DNA from: Betaproteobacteria bacterium
GTDB lineage: Bacteria; Pseudomonadota; Gammaproteobacteria; Burkholderiales; Casimicrobiaceae
NCBI GenBank assembly: GCA_016192065.1
Contig: JACPUX010000003.1
Location: 81,513-145,512 of the forward strand
Direction of reading: 5' to 3'
Length of the DNA: 64,000 nt
This document shows, one piece after another, positions 42,801 through 51,146 of this stretch; positions within the stretch are counted from its first letter, which is position 1, and each line of letters opens with the position of its first letter. Below the pieces are notes generated by a model. The model had not been told where the DNA came from. It searched no databases and saw nothing but the letters and a program-made list of their open reading frames with translations. The translations under genes and the position numbers were made by a program.

Positions 42801-45737
42801 GTCGAGCGCGTAGATCGTTCCATACACCTCGAGCAGGATATCCGGGCTGTCGTCGCGGTCCAGATCGGCAACACTCATGCGGCTGGGGTAGCTGGTGCGA
42901 TTGATCTCCGTGTTCCAAACACGTGTGCCATCCAAGCGAAAAGCGCGTACGAAGGCCGGCTCATAATAGGGCAGAACGCTGTAGGCGAGGAGTTCCGGGA
43001 GGCCATCGCCATCGAGATCGACCAGAGTCGAATCCCAGAACGGGCGGTTGGCCGCGGTGCCATCGAGACTCAGGCGCACGCTCTGATCGGCGACATTCCA
43101 GATCGTGCCCCGGAACAGCAGTTCGAGCGAGCCGTCGCCTTCCAAGTCGGTAACCACGGGCGGCGCGGTACCGCGCCAACCGTCAATTTCCGTGCCCTGT
43201 TCGGCGGGCAGGTAGACAAACCGGTGGCGAACGCTGCCATCACTGCCATCGAGTGCCCAGACCAGGCGACAGTTCTTGAGATTGCTACCGGCGCCGGCGT
43301 GCTGGCACTGGCTTGTGCTTTGCCCCTGGAAATCCATGCCGAAAAGGATGCTGGGGGATTCCCCGGGAGCCAAACGAGCCACGCTGAAAATCACCTCATT
43401 GGCAACACTGATGGGCGAGTAGGTGCCGGTCGCTGGTGGAGTCCGTGGCAACTGCTGCGATAGCGGCGGTGATAACCACTTGACCGCCAATTTGGTCGGC
43501 GCCGAAGCGTCGTAAGCCAGCGCAGCCACGCGATCGAAACTGTCCCACATGGCGAATGGGCCCGATGGCCAGACTTGCTGGTCGTACCAGCAGTTGACCG
43601 GCACGATAATCTCGACTTGGCCATCGTCGTCGATGTCCGCCAGCGCCCGTTTGCCGTTGGCGCGTAGTGGGCTGCAATTCTGGGCAGGCCCGCTGGCGAA
43701 GCTACCGTGGTGCTCGATCAACATTTCCGGGTTGGGCTGTCCCGGGGGATTGGGACCCTTGATGGCCAAGATTCCGTCGTTGTAGACGAAGGAAATGAGT
43801 TCGCTGCGCCCATCGCCATCCAAATCGCCGGCAAGCAAGTCCATTCCATCCACTATTGAATTCCAGGGCCCATAGCCCAGCCACTTCGCCTTGACATCAA
43901 GGGGCGGCTCAGTGGTGCTGGCCGGTGCCTGGTAAGTGAAACCGCCATCGACGCCAAAAGTGCTGAGTGTGCCTTTGTCGGGGTCCGAGAGCTTGCTTGC
44001 TTCGAGGGTTTGTCCCAAGGGATCGACGTCATTGGCGAGCACCCCTGCAGGCGCGACACCGAGGGTTTGGCCCAGCGGGATTTCGTAACGATCGTTGCTC
44101 GCCACCGGCGGGGTACCTGGCAGCACCTGCACCGAGAAGGACCGCTGATGAGTGAGTCCGCCGGCATCGGCAACTTGAACCACCACGACGTACGCGCCAA
44201 GCGGGACGCCGCTGGTGGGCCAGTTCAGCAGGTTGCCCGCGAGGCTCAAACCGGCGGGCGCTGCGACCAGGGAATAGCTCAGGCTGTCGCCTGGATCGGG
44301 GTCGGTGGCGGTCAGCGCGCGGCTGAAGCTGGCGCCCTGAACGACTTGCGCGTCGGTCTGTGCCGCGAGAACCGGTGGGCGATTCGCAGGCGTAACCGTG
44401 ACCACGAAGCTGCCGGTGGCGCTGCGTCCGGCGGTGTTTTGGGCGCGCACGGTGACGGCATTGGGTCCGAGTTGGGATGCCTGGGGTGTCCAATTCAGGC
44501 GCCCCGCGCTGGTAATCGTCGCGCCGGTGGGTCCGGTGCTGAGGCTGAAGGCCAGGGTTTGGTTGGCATCGGGGTCGCTACCGCGCACCATCAACGACAG
44601 GCTGCTTCCCAGGGGCAAGCTGCGGTCGGCAAGCGGGCCGACTTGCGGGTCTCCGGCTCCCACGTTGATGCTGGTGTCGGCATAGGCCGCGAGCGCGCCG
44701 TCATCGACGGTCAGGCGCAGCACATACACGCCGGCTGCGGCAAAACTCGCGGTGGTCGAAGCCGCGGCGGGGTTGCCAAAGGTGACGACGCCGGGGCCGT
44801 TCACCGTGCTCCAGGCAAAGGAGAGTGCTCCTGGAGGATTGGGCAGACCGTCATCGCTGGCACTACCGGTAAGGTTCACCAGGGCGGGCAGAGTGATGGC
44901 CTGGTTCGGCCCGGCGCTGACCTGGGGTGCCTGGTTGGCGCTTGCTTCGAGGCGCACATCGGCGTCGATGCGAAAGTAGAAGAAACTGGGGTCGCGCGTC
45001 CAGAACGCGGCGCTGATGTCGGCATTGGGCGGCGCATCCCCTGCGGGGTCGAGGACCGCGGCGTTGATGCCCAGCCAGTCGCCGATCTGGCCATCGCGCA
45101 CGATGGTGGCGGCCAACACCAAGCCCGACGCGCCCACGGCGACCAGCAGCACCAGCGTGCGCAGCCCTTGCGGATGACGGCGGTAGCACACGGCGGCCGC
45201 GAGAGCCAGCACCAGGCTCAGCAGGCCCGCCAGAGCGGGCGACAGGGGCACGGGAAGCGCGTTCACATCGGCCCAGGCGATGGCGAAGGCTGTGGTGGCA
45301 TCCTGGCCGCCGCTGCCATTGTCGCTCATGGCCCAGGCAGTGGATGAGCCCGTGGTCGGCAGAACGCTGCGCGGGACCGCGGCCTCGAGCACGGCAAAGC
45401 CATGGCTCCCGATGCCCAGACCGGCGGGCCAGGGGCCGTTTTCGATCAGGGCCGGTGCAGCGAAACTGCCGCCAGCGCAAAGGCTTTGCTCCAGACGGGA
45501 AACCACCGCCGCGCTGGGGGTGGTGTTGACGGTGAGCTGAAAACGAACATCGATGCCGGGAATCGCGCCATTTACCGTGGCCTGTGTACAGCCGGTGCCC
45601 GGATTGGCGTCGCGGTCGAGCAGCAGCCAGTAGCGGTGTTCGGCGGCCTGCGCGCCGCCGAGCGAGGCGAGCAACAGCAGCAAACCCAACACCAGACGGC
45701 GCTGGAAGCCAAGCATGACGAAAACGGCCGGAACCAT
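39825..45737 (-). CDS. Giant secreted surface protein with PKD, Ig-like, FG-GAP and PASTA repeats
   Basis: A 1970-residue protein. Signal peptide at 1-32; a region to about 160; then PVPLSPALAGLLSL with a hydrophobic helix and RRHPQ (162-190), which looks like an internal CTERM-type anchor, and a second helix (193-213). Next come a PKD-like domain (about 268-360), Ig/cadherin-like repeats with ATDPDPGDSLSYSL (about 360-620), at least seven FG-GAP-type calcium motifs such as DLDGDGLPELL (about 626-1080), PASTA-like repeats with GQVVGQTPAAGTSL (about 1270-1420) and a helical C-terminal 500 residues of unknown type. It is probably an adhesin or matrix protein. The ATG follows GGGGGAAG inside the end of the 126-residue upstream gene. 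Confidence 0.85.
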   Translation of the reverse strand: MVPAVFVMLGFQRRLVLGLLLLLASLGGAQAAEHRYWLLLDRDANPGTGCTQATVNGAIPGIDVRFQLTVNTTPSAAVVSRLEQSLCAGGSFAAPALIENGPWPAGLGIGSHGFAVLEAAVPRSVLPTTGSSTAWAMSDNGSGGQDATTAFAIAWADVNALPVPLSPALAGLLSLVLALAAAVCYRRHPQGLRTLVLLVAVGASGLVLAATIVRDGQIGDWLGINAAVLDPAGDAPPNADISAAFWTRDPSFFYFRIDADVRLEASANQAPQVSAGPNQAITLPALVNLTGSASDDGLPNPPGALSFAWSTVNGPGVVTFGNPAAASTTASFAAAGVYVLRLTVDDGALAAYADTSINVGAGDPQVGPLADRSLPLGSSLSLMVRGSDPDANQTLAFSLSTGPTGATITSAGRLNWTPQASQLGPNAVTVRAQNTAGRSATGSFVVTVTPANRPPVLAAQTDAQVVQGASFSRALTATDPDPGDSLSYSLVAAPAGLSLAGNLLNWPTSGVPLGAYVVVVQVADAGGLTHQRSFSVQVLPGTPPVASNDRYEIPLGQTLGVAPAGVLANDVDPLGQTLEASKLSDPDKGTLSTFGVDGGFTYQAPASTTEPPLDVKAKWLGYGPWNSIVDGMDLLAGDLDGDGRSELISFVYNDGILAIKGPNPPGQPNPEMLIEHHGSFASGPAQNCSPLRANGKRALADIDDDGQVEIIVPVNCWYDQQVWPSGPFAMWDSFDRVAALAYDASAPTKLAVKWLSPPLSQQLPRTPPATGTYSPISVANEVIFSVARLAPGESPSILFGMDFQGQSTSQCQHAGAGSNLKNCRLVWALDGSDGSVRHRFVYLPAEQGTEIDGWRGTAPPVVTDLEGDGSLELLFRGTIWNVADQSVRLSLDGTAANRPFWDSTLVDLDGDGLPELLAYSVLPYYEPAFVRAFRLDGTRVWNTEINRTSYPSRMSVADLDRDDSPDILLEVYGTIYALDARGHFKWLHRVPPTSPWWEQTAGQSRLPVYDLNGDGILEVIIQDGKNDLLFLRGDNGALQTRWSYPGTYRTGTSQWMLNPLIADLDGDGHAEVAFLHEVNVNQTNFFVVLEGDANPWREAGRWVNQFDFNGTQIDAAGTVPLVPQRYWTDPATNRARQQPPLPYTVDPKLRTQTQFTYQATAAGRDSAPATVTIDILPQNRAPLVTSTPPTSAPGTFSLWTYQVLAYDPDPGNTMSFDLIANTCFNSANIWVDANTGLLSVNQQPGALVQVCILGVRITDNHGATTDHIFSTTFSNQWRSVPDLTGLDLLPAQDAILAADLQVGKVVRVDSSSPPGQVVGQTPAAGTSLRLQSAVDLLVSQGPAPQVLPFVVGQAQNPALAQLSGLGFTTQPTYVFSNTVPAGIVISQAPAAGTSLVPIPANPVALEISAGNGLKLALNRAVTTAGQSIAYSLVAFDLAGNPVAPPSMNYQVVPRRTPYLGALPAVAAGNISTVTATLGAFTLLATEVGGAGRSVAAHFSVLPPADSDPQFANHGTAFARLATALEAIYALKAPMQAALDASDTNQMRSLLGQMVTIWRTVDLEDLRLSLPLAPANGFPPTPASLSALSIGPTASDDYALATLAQTNAAMRAWIAALRTPGTPLAALQALGDDFNTRAAQLAVTEISQFGGAASQAGYATLVSHLIPAFFEAVSEDLAVHAGMPPRTPRYPYLKASGDNAGNLATTKTSLAELAVTQATGWVVDKIMSQASELYSNAKETVTQVLANAAYTTAVAATASTLRAILPQNDLVEVVSGASMSFREFQQSPAWLEAPGAAEEPEAMVVTMIGPDLFQSTFTAATNFVNTLQEGYSKNLDPNNNPNRFKNLGEIKKTFTQFKQAVDQAFSDLNKHVQAQAARVFQTPTGVLYGCVFSSDPACRQLLYEQGIEPLYFAAAGPGGLSAGIPVPILFFVFNAADGAMYFATPNFLPCMTETVAGQTQASCPNNPPFNL

Positions 45738-45740
45738 GGT

Positions 45741-46121
45741 TTACTTCCCCCTGATGGGTGATGCCTGTTGCGCCACCTCCGGCACCGTCCGGCGCAGGAT
45801 ACGGCGCTCCGAACGAGTGGCTCCGAGGATCTCGATTCCTTCCTGGCCTTCGAGTGCACTGATCGGCAGCACCACACAAAAATCGATCATGGCCGGCAGC
45901 GCGACACCGCTGAGTCGGCCGACCACTTCAAAAGGAGCAAAGTCCTGGGCAGATTCAAACGAAAGCCGTTCGAGACTGACGCGCAGATCCGCCCAAGGCG
46001 CAATCCCGGACACCGCCAGAACCAAGGTGCCGGGAATCCTCCCGGGGAGGATTTCCACCCGGTCGAAGTCCACCCGCCTGCAAGTTTGGGCACACGGCAA
46101 ATCATCAAAACGCTCGGACAA
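45741..46121 (-). CDS. Uncharacterised 126-residue protein upstream of the giant surface protein
   Basis: A 126-residue protein with no signal peptide or membrane segment and no recognised family. It has the look of a small beta-rich domain (VEILPGRIPGTLVLAVSGIA, VVGRLSGVALPAMIDFCVVLP). Its stop lies 3 bases before the ATG of the giant gene, and the ribosome site of that gene is inside its end, so the two are translationally linked. It is divergent from the TPR/winged-helix gene across 116 bases. It may be an accessory or control factor for the surface protein. Confidence 0.6.
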   Translation of the reverse strand: MSERFDDLPCAQTCRRVDFDRVEILPGRIPGTLVLAVSGIAPWADLRVSLERLSFESAQDFAPFEVVGRLSGVALPAMIDFCVVLPISALEGQEGIEILGATRSERRILRRTVPEVAQQASPIRGK

Positions 46122-46170
46122 AATGCTTCCTCCCCCTACGCACCGCTAGCCGCGAATGCGCACAAGGCTA

Positions 46171-46179
46171 TGGTATAAG
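46171..46179 (+). promoter_or_regulatory. Extended -10 promoter candidate in the divergent region
   Basis: TGGTATAAG combines the TGn extension with a near-consensus -10, 59 bases before ATG 46238 in the 116-base region between divergent genes. No clear -35 is present, as is allowed for extended -10 promoters. Confidence 0.35.
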
Positions 46180-46237
46180 AGAGCCAGCCAAGCAATACCG
46201 CCTCTGAGGTTGCAAGAAGGTTGCAAGGGAGACTGCG

Positions 46238-48016
46238 ATGCCTGACCCAGGTCAAGTGCGCCAAGACATACCCGCCGAGGTCCTTGCCGAAGAACTCGAA
46301 AGGCTGTGCGAGAGCCGCGCCTTTCGCCACTCCTTGCGCCAGCAGCGCTTTCTCAAACACCTACTGGAGCGTAAGGCTGCTGGCGAACTGGGCGCGCTCA
46401 AGGAAGCGGCCCTCGCCATCGATTTCTTCCACAAAAATGCCAGCAGCTACGACCCCAAGACCGACGCCGTGGTGCGCATCGAAGCCGGGCGCTTGCGCCA
46501 GCGTCTCGAACGCTACTACGCCGAGGAGGGACAGACTTCGGCGTGGGAAATTTCGCTTGACCGTGGCAGCTACTTGCCGCGTTTGCGCCGCCGCGACGAT
46601 TTGGCGCTCGACTTGGCGAGCCTCCCGGGCCTCGCCTTGCGCCTGGTTCAGCCCGAGGCGGTGACGGGTGATCCCGATTTTTTCGAGGTCTGCCAGGAAA
46701 TCGAGCACACCCTTGGGCGCCTGCCCATGCTGCGCACATTCCGCTTGCCCGCAGTTGGTCCGGTCGATTGGCGAGAGGCGCGGCGCGAAGCCCGCCAGGG
46801 CGGCGGCACCCGCTGGGTGCTGCTGGTCGAGCTCGTAGAGGGGCGCGGGCTGAGCTGCACCCTCGCACCGGTTGTCGGTCGGGAAGCGTGCCACATCCAA
46901 CACCTGGCCTTTGGCGACCGCCGCGGTCTGGAACTCCAAGCCCTGGTGCGACGCGAGCTATTGCGAAGTCTGCTGCCAAGGCTTTGCGCCGAACCGGTCG
47001 CCGCCGAATTGGTCGGGGTTCATTCCGGATCCACCGTCGACCCCAAGGCCTACGACGCCTACTTGCGCGCCCGCTACATGCTCAAGCAGCGGCACCACGA
47101 CTGGCTTGCAAAGGCCATCAAGCTGCTGGAGGAGGCGACCCAATGCGATCCGCAGTTCGCCGATGCCTGGGCTGAACTCGCCGCAGCACAGGTGCAACGG
47201 CGACACTTGGTGTTCGACCCCGGGGCACGCAACTCCGAGAGCGCCATTCGTGCCGCGCGTCAGGCGATCGATTTGCATCCCGGCTCTGGCAAGGCGCAGG
47301 CCACGCTGGCGCGCATCGCCTACATCGATGACTTTGACTGGGCCGAGGCCGATCGGCTCTTCCAGCTCGCGCTCCGGGCCGCCCCCCGCGATCATGAAGT
47401 GCGCGGCGCTTATGCGAGTTTTTTGGTGTTCAGTGCCCGCTTCGCGGAAGCGCTGCGTGAGTTCGACGTGCTGCGTGCCCTCAACCCGCTCGATCTGGCA
47501 ACGCGCAGCAATCTGGGAGCGCTGTTCTTCTATTGGCGCGATTTCGAGCGCGCCGCCGCGGTGTTGCGGCAGACCGTAGAGATCGCTCCCCAGGACATTT
47601 ATGCCTTGCTGCTTCTGGCCGATGCGCTGGCCGCGTTGGGCGATGCCGAGGGCAGTTTGGCTGTGGCGCAGCAGATGCTCCAGCGCGCGCCCGATTACGC
47701 CAACTCCCACGTCTATCTGGCGCGTGCCCTGCATTTGCTTGGCCAGAGCGGCAACGCCGAACGGGTCATGGGCCAGGCGCGCCAGCGCTTCAATGGTGTG
47801 ATCACCGGTTACGAAGAGGCGATGTTGGCCGTCGCTTCCGGTAATCTGGGCGCCGCCCTGGGCCAGCTTGGCGCGTACGCCAGCGCCAGGGGTAACGGCG
47901 CACACTGCATCCCGGTTGATCCGAGTTTTGCCTGCCTGCATGCTCTGCCAGGGTGGGTCGAGATGTTACAAGAGGCCGGCTTGCCCAACTTTTCCGAGCG
48001 CCTCGCCAAGCTTTGA
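46238..48016 (+). CDS. Winged-helix/TPR regulator-like protein
   Basis: A 592-residue cytoplasmic protein. The N-terminal about 110 residues (AFRHSLRQQRFLKHLLERK, DPKTDAVVRIEAGRLRQRLERYY, DRGSYLPRL) form the winged-helix-like module found in front of TPR arrays in many regulator or adenylate-cyclase-type proteins. A middle region (about 130-270) follows, then about six TPR-like repeats (about 275-530; KAIKLLEEATQCDPQFADAW). No cyclase domain remains. It is divergent from the giant surface-protein operon and could control it. A ribosome site AAGGGAG precedes the ATG. Confidence 0.75.
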   Translation: MPDPGQVRQDIPAEVLAEELERLCESRAFRHSLRQQRFLKHLLERKAAGELGALKEAALAIDFFHKNASSYDPKTDAVVRIEAGRLRQRLERYYAEEGQTSAWEISLDRGSYLPRLRRRDDLALDLASLPGLALRLVQPEAVTGDPDFFEVCQEIEHTLGRLPMLRTFRLPAVGPVDWREARREARQGGGTRWVLLVELVEGRGLSCTLAPVVGREACHIQHLAFGDRRGLELQALVRRELLRSLLPRLCAEPVAAELVGVHSGSTVDPKAYDAYLRARYMLKQRHHDWLAKAIKLLEEATQCDPQFADAWAELAAAQVQRRHLVFDPGARNSESAIRAARQAIDLHPGSGKAQATLARIAYIDDFDWAEADRLFQLALRAAPRDHEVRGAYASFLVFSARFAEALREFDVLRALNPLDLATRSNLGALFFYWRDFERAAAVLRQTVEIAPQDIYALLLLADALAALGDAEGSLAVAQQMLQRAPDYANSHVYLARALHLLGQSGNAERVMGQARQRFNGVITGYEEAMLAVASGNLGAALGQLGAYASARGNGAHCIPVDPSFACLHALPGWVEMLQEAGLPNFSERLAKL

Positions 48017-48100
48017 TCCCGGCGCGGTGACGCTTCCGTGGTAGCATTTCGCCCTTGTGAAACCGGCATGATCGTCGATTCACGGGGGAGCAAGACTAGC

Positions 48101-49528
48101 GTGAGAATCATCATTTTGGGTGCCGGTCAGGTCGGCACTTCAGTGGCGGAAAGCCTGGTTTCGGAAGCCAACGACATCACCGTGGTGGATGTCGATGCGG
48201 CGCGCTTGGCGCAATTGCAGGAGCGCTTCGATCTGCGCACCGTGGTGGGCAACGCCTCGGCGCCTTCGACCTTGCGCCAGGCCGGAGCGGAAGATGCGGA
48301 CATGCTGATCGCGGTGACGCAGAGCGATCAGACCAACCTCTGTGCCTGCAAAACCGCGCATGCGCTGTTCAACTTGCCGACGCGCATCGCCCGCGTGCGT
48401 TCGGGGGACTTCAACGAATACGCCGAGCTTTTCAGCAAGGAGAATTTCGCCGTCGATTACGCCATCTGCCCGGAGCAGATCGTCACTGACAATCTTGTCA
48501 AGCTGATCGAGTTTCCCGAGGCTTTGCAGGTGCAGGAGTTTGCCCATGGCCTGGTGAGCCTGGTGGCGGTGCGCGCTTTCGAAGGCGGGCCGCTGGTGGG
48601 GCACCCGCTGAAGGATTTGAAGAAACACCTCCCCAAAGTCGACGCCCGCATCGCGGCGATTTTCCGGCGCGACAATCCGGTCACGCCCGAGGGCGACACG
48701 ATCATCGAAGGCGGGGACGAGGTCTTCTGCCTCGCCGCCACGCGAGACATTCGGCGCGTCATGCACGAGATGCGCCGCATGGATAAGCCGGTCAAGCGCA
48801 TCATGATCGCTGGCGGGGGCAACATCGGGTTTCGTCTCACCCGCGCCATCGAGCGCGATTATCAGGTCAAAGTGATCGACCACAACAAGCGGCACGCCGA
48901 ATGGCTGGCCGAGAAGGTGAGTAAGGCACTGGTCCTGCAAGGGGACGTCACCGACGAAAAGCTCCTCGAGGATGAAAACATCGACCAGATGGACCTTTTT
49001 ATCGCCCTCACCAACGACGACGAAAACAACATCATGGCCGCCTTGCTCGCCAAGCGTCTGGGGGCCAAGCGCGTGGTGGCGCTGATCAATCGCCGCGCCT
49101 ACGCCGATTTGGTGCAAGGCAGCCAGATCGACATCGCCATCTCACCGGCGCAAACCTCGATCGGGGCGCTGTTGGCGCACGTGCGCCGCGGCGACGTGGC
49201 GGCCGTGCACAGCCTGCGGCGCGGCGCGGCGGAGGCGCTGGAAATCGTGGTGCATGGCGATGAAAAATCCTCGCAAGTGGTGGGGCGGCGCATCGAACAA
49301 TTGCCGGTGATCAGGGGTGCGACCATCGGTGCCATCGTGCGCCGGCGCTCAGCACGTGAAAGCGCGGTTTTTACCGACGACCTGGGTGAAGAGAACGAGC
49401 ACAAAGTGATCATGGCCCACCACGACACCGTCATTCGCAGCGGCGATCATGTCATTGTGTTCGTCGTTTCCAAGCGCCTTGTGCCCAAGGTGGAGAAACT
49501 TTTCGCCGTGGGTTTCAGCTTCCTGTGA
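48101..49528 (+). CDS. trkA: Trk potassium uptake regulator TrkA
   Basis: A 475-residue protein with two RCK units: two NAD(H)-binding folds (IIILGAGQVGTSVAESL at the start and IMIAGGGNIGFRLTRAIE near 250) each followed by a TrkA-C domain (about 145-225 and 375-470). It gates the TrkH potassium channel from the cytoplasmic side in response to nucleotides. GTG 48101 gives the canonical N-terminus (VRIIILGAGQVG) and follows GGGGGAG; in-frame starts upstream at 48068 and 48038 would add non-homologous residues. Two trkH genes follow on the same strand. Confidence 0.95.
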   Translation: MRIIILGAGQVGTSVAESLVSEANDITVVDVDAARLAQLQERFDLRTVVGNASAPSTLRQAGAEDADMLIAVTQSDQTNLCACKTAHALFNLPTRIARVRSGDFNEYAELFSKENFAVDYAICPEQIVTDNLVKLIEFPEALQVQEFAHGLVSLVAVRAFEGGPLVGHPLKDLKKHLPKVDARIAAIFRRDNPVTPEGDTIIEGGDEVFCLAATRDIRRVMHEMRRMDKPVKRIMIAGGGNIGFRLTRAIERDYQVKVIDHNKRHAEWLAEKVSKALVLQGDVTDEKLLEDENIDQMDLFIALTNDDENNIMAALLAKRLGAKRVVALINRRAYADLVQGSQIDIAISPAQTSIGALLAHVRRGDVAAVHSLRRGAAEALEIVVHGDEKSSQVVGRRIEQLPVIRGATIGAIVRRRSARESAVFTDDLGEENEHKVIMAHHDTVIRSGDHVIVFVVSKRLVPKVEKLFAVGFSFL

Positions 49529-49688
49529 TCGCCAGATTCCGGGTCTCACCCGCCACCGAGGCATGAGCGGCAAACATTCGGAGCGCCTGTCGGCCGCGAA
49601 CTGTTTTTCCCCCTTCGCTGCATGCGGTCGACAGGGGATCTTCGATGCGCTTGGCCTTTTGTTTTGCCGGCTTGAGTAGAACCCGGCC

Positions 49689-51146
49689 ATGACCGCCCAC
49701 CTTCCCGTTCTGCGCGTTTTTGCGCTGCTCCTGCTGGTTTTTTCGGCAACGCTGCTGGTGCCGGTGGTGGTGTCCAACCTGCTGGGCGACGGCGCCCAAT
49801 TGGCCTACGCTGGGGCCATTCTGATCACCTTGGCGGTTGCCCTTGTGCTGTGGGGGATCACCCGCCGGCACCGCCGTGAGTTGCGCGTCCGTGACGGCTT
49901 CCTGCTGGTGTCACTGGTTTGGGTCGTGGTGCCGGTGTTCGCGGCGCTGCCTTTTTTGTTTCACTTTCCGCAGATGAGCTTCACCGAGGCCTACTTCGAG
50001 GCCGTCTCGGGGCTCACGACCACGGGTGCCACGGTGATCGAAGGGCTCGATCAGCTCCCCTATTCGATCAACCTCTGGCGGGCCTTGCTGGTGTTCCTAG
50101 GCGGCATGGGGCTGATCGTACTGGCGGTTGCCATACTGCCGCTATTGGGTGTGGGCGGCCGGCAGCTTTTTGCCGCCGAGTCCCCCGGGCCGATCAAAGA
50201 GACCACGCTGACACCGCGTATCACCCATGCTGCGCGGGGGCTTTGGGGGGTCTATCTCATATTGGCTAGCACCTGCGTGCTGGCCTATCGCTATGCCGGC
50301 ATGGACTGGGGCGATGCGGTGATCCACATGTTCACCACCCTGGGTTTGGGCGGCTTTTCCAGCCACGATGCGTCTTTCGGCTTCTTCGATTCGCCGGCGG
50401 TGGAAGGGGTGGCACTTGTTTTCATGACCCTCTGCGGCATGAATTTCGCCACCCATTTTCTTGCGCTGGCGGAGCGCTCGCCACGCTGCTACTGGGCCGA
50501 CCCGGAAATCCGCTGGTACCTCGTGGTGATGTGGGGCAGCGTCTTCGCCGTTGCGTTCTATTTGTGGTGGCGCGGCACCTATCCGGAGTTCGCCACGGCG
50601 CTGCGTTTCGCGGCTTTTAATGTGGTGGCGATCGCCACCACCACCGGTTATGCCAACACCGATTTTGCTTTATGGCCTTTTTTCGCGCCCCTGTGGATGC
50701 TCTTTTTGTGCAGCTTCGTCACCTGCGCGGGCTCCACCGGCGGCGGCATCAAGATGATGCGAGCGCTCATCGTTTTTCGCCAGATCAAACGCGAAGTCAT
50801 CCGCACCGTGCATCCCAAGGCGGTGCGCTCGGTCAAGTTGGGCGGAGCACCCTTGCCCAACAAGATCATTTTCGCCGTGCTGGCCTTCTGTTTTGTGTAC
50901 ATGGCGATCATCGTGAGCCTCACTTTGCTGATGGTTTTCTCCGGGCTGGACATCATCACCGGATTTTCCGCCGTGGTGGCGAGTTTCAACAACACCGGAC
51001 CGGGCTTAGGGCAGGTCGGGCCGGCGACCACCTTCAAGTCGCTCAGCGATTTTCAGACTTGGGTTTGCACTTTCGCCATGCTATTTGGGCGACTGGAAGT
51101 CTTCACCTTGCTGGTGGTTTTTTCGCCCACCTTCTGGAGAAAGTGA
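49689..51146 (+). CDS. trkH: Trk potassium transporter subunit TrkH, copy 1
   Basis: A 485-residue TrkH with about ten to twelve membrane segments in four pore-loop repeats. Filter-like segments are SGLTTTGATV, TLGLGGFSSHDAS, ATTTGYANTDF and FNNTGPGLGQVGP, each with the central filter glycine. It forms the inner-membrane potassium path controlled by TrkA, encoded 160 bases upstream. The next gene is a second trkH starting directly after its stop (TGA then TTG), so both copies are in one operon. Confidence 0.94.
   Translation: MTAHLPVLRVFALLLLVFSATLLVPVVVSNLLGDGAQLAYAGAILITLAVALVLWGITRRHRRELRVRDGFLLVSLVWVVVPVFAALPFLFHFPQMSFTEAYFEAVSGLTTTGATVIEGLDQLPYSINLWRALLVFLGGMGLIVLAVAILPLLGVGGRQLFAAESPGPIKETTLTPRITHAARGLWGVYLILASTCVLAYRYAGMDWGDAVIHMFTTLGLGGFSSHDASFGFFDSPAVEGVALVFMTLCGMNFATHFLALAERSPRCYWADPEIRWYLVVMWGSVFAVAFYLWWRGTYPEFATALRFAAFNVVAIATTTGYANTDFALWPFFAPLWMLFLCSFVTCAGSTGGGIKMMRALIVFRQIKREVIRTVHPKAVRSVKLGGAPLPNKIIFAVLAFCFVYMAIIVSLTLLMVFSGLDIITGFSAVVASFNNTGPGLGQVGPATTFKSLSDFQTWVCTFAMLFGRLEVFTLLVVFSPTFWRK

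Noticed and set aside
43990..45350. 445-codon plus-strand frame antisense to the giant surface protein
   Set aside because: Low-complexity shadow over Ig/PKD-like repeats; no start context or motif.
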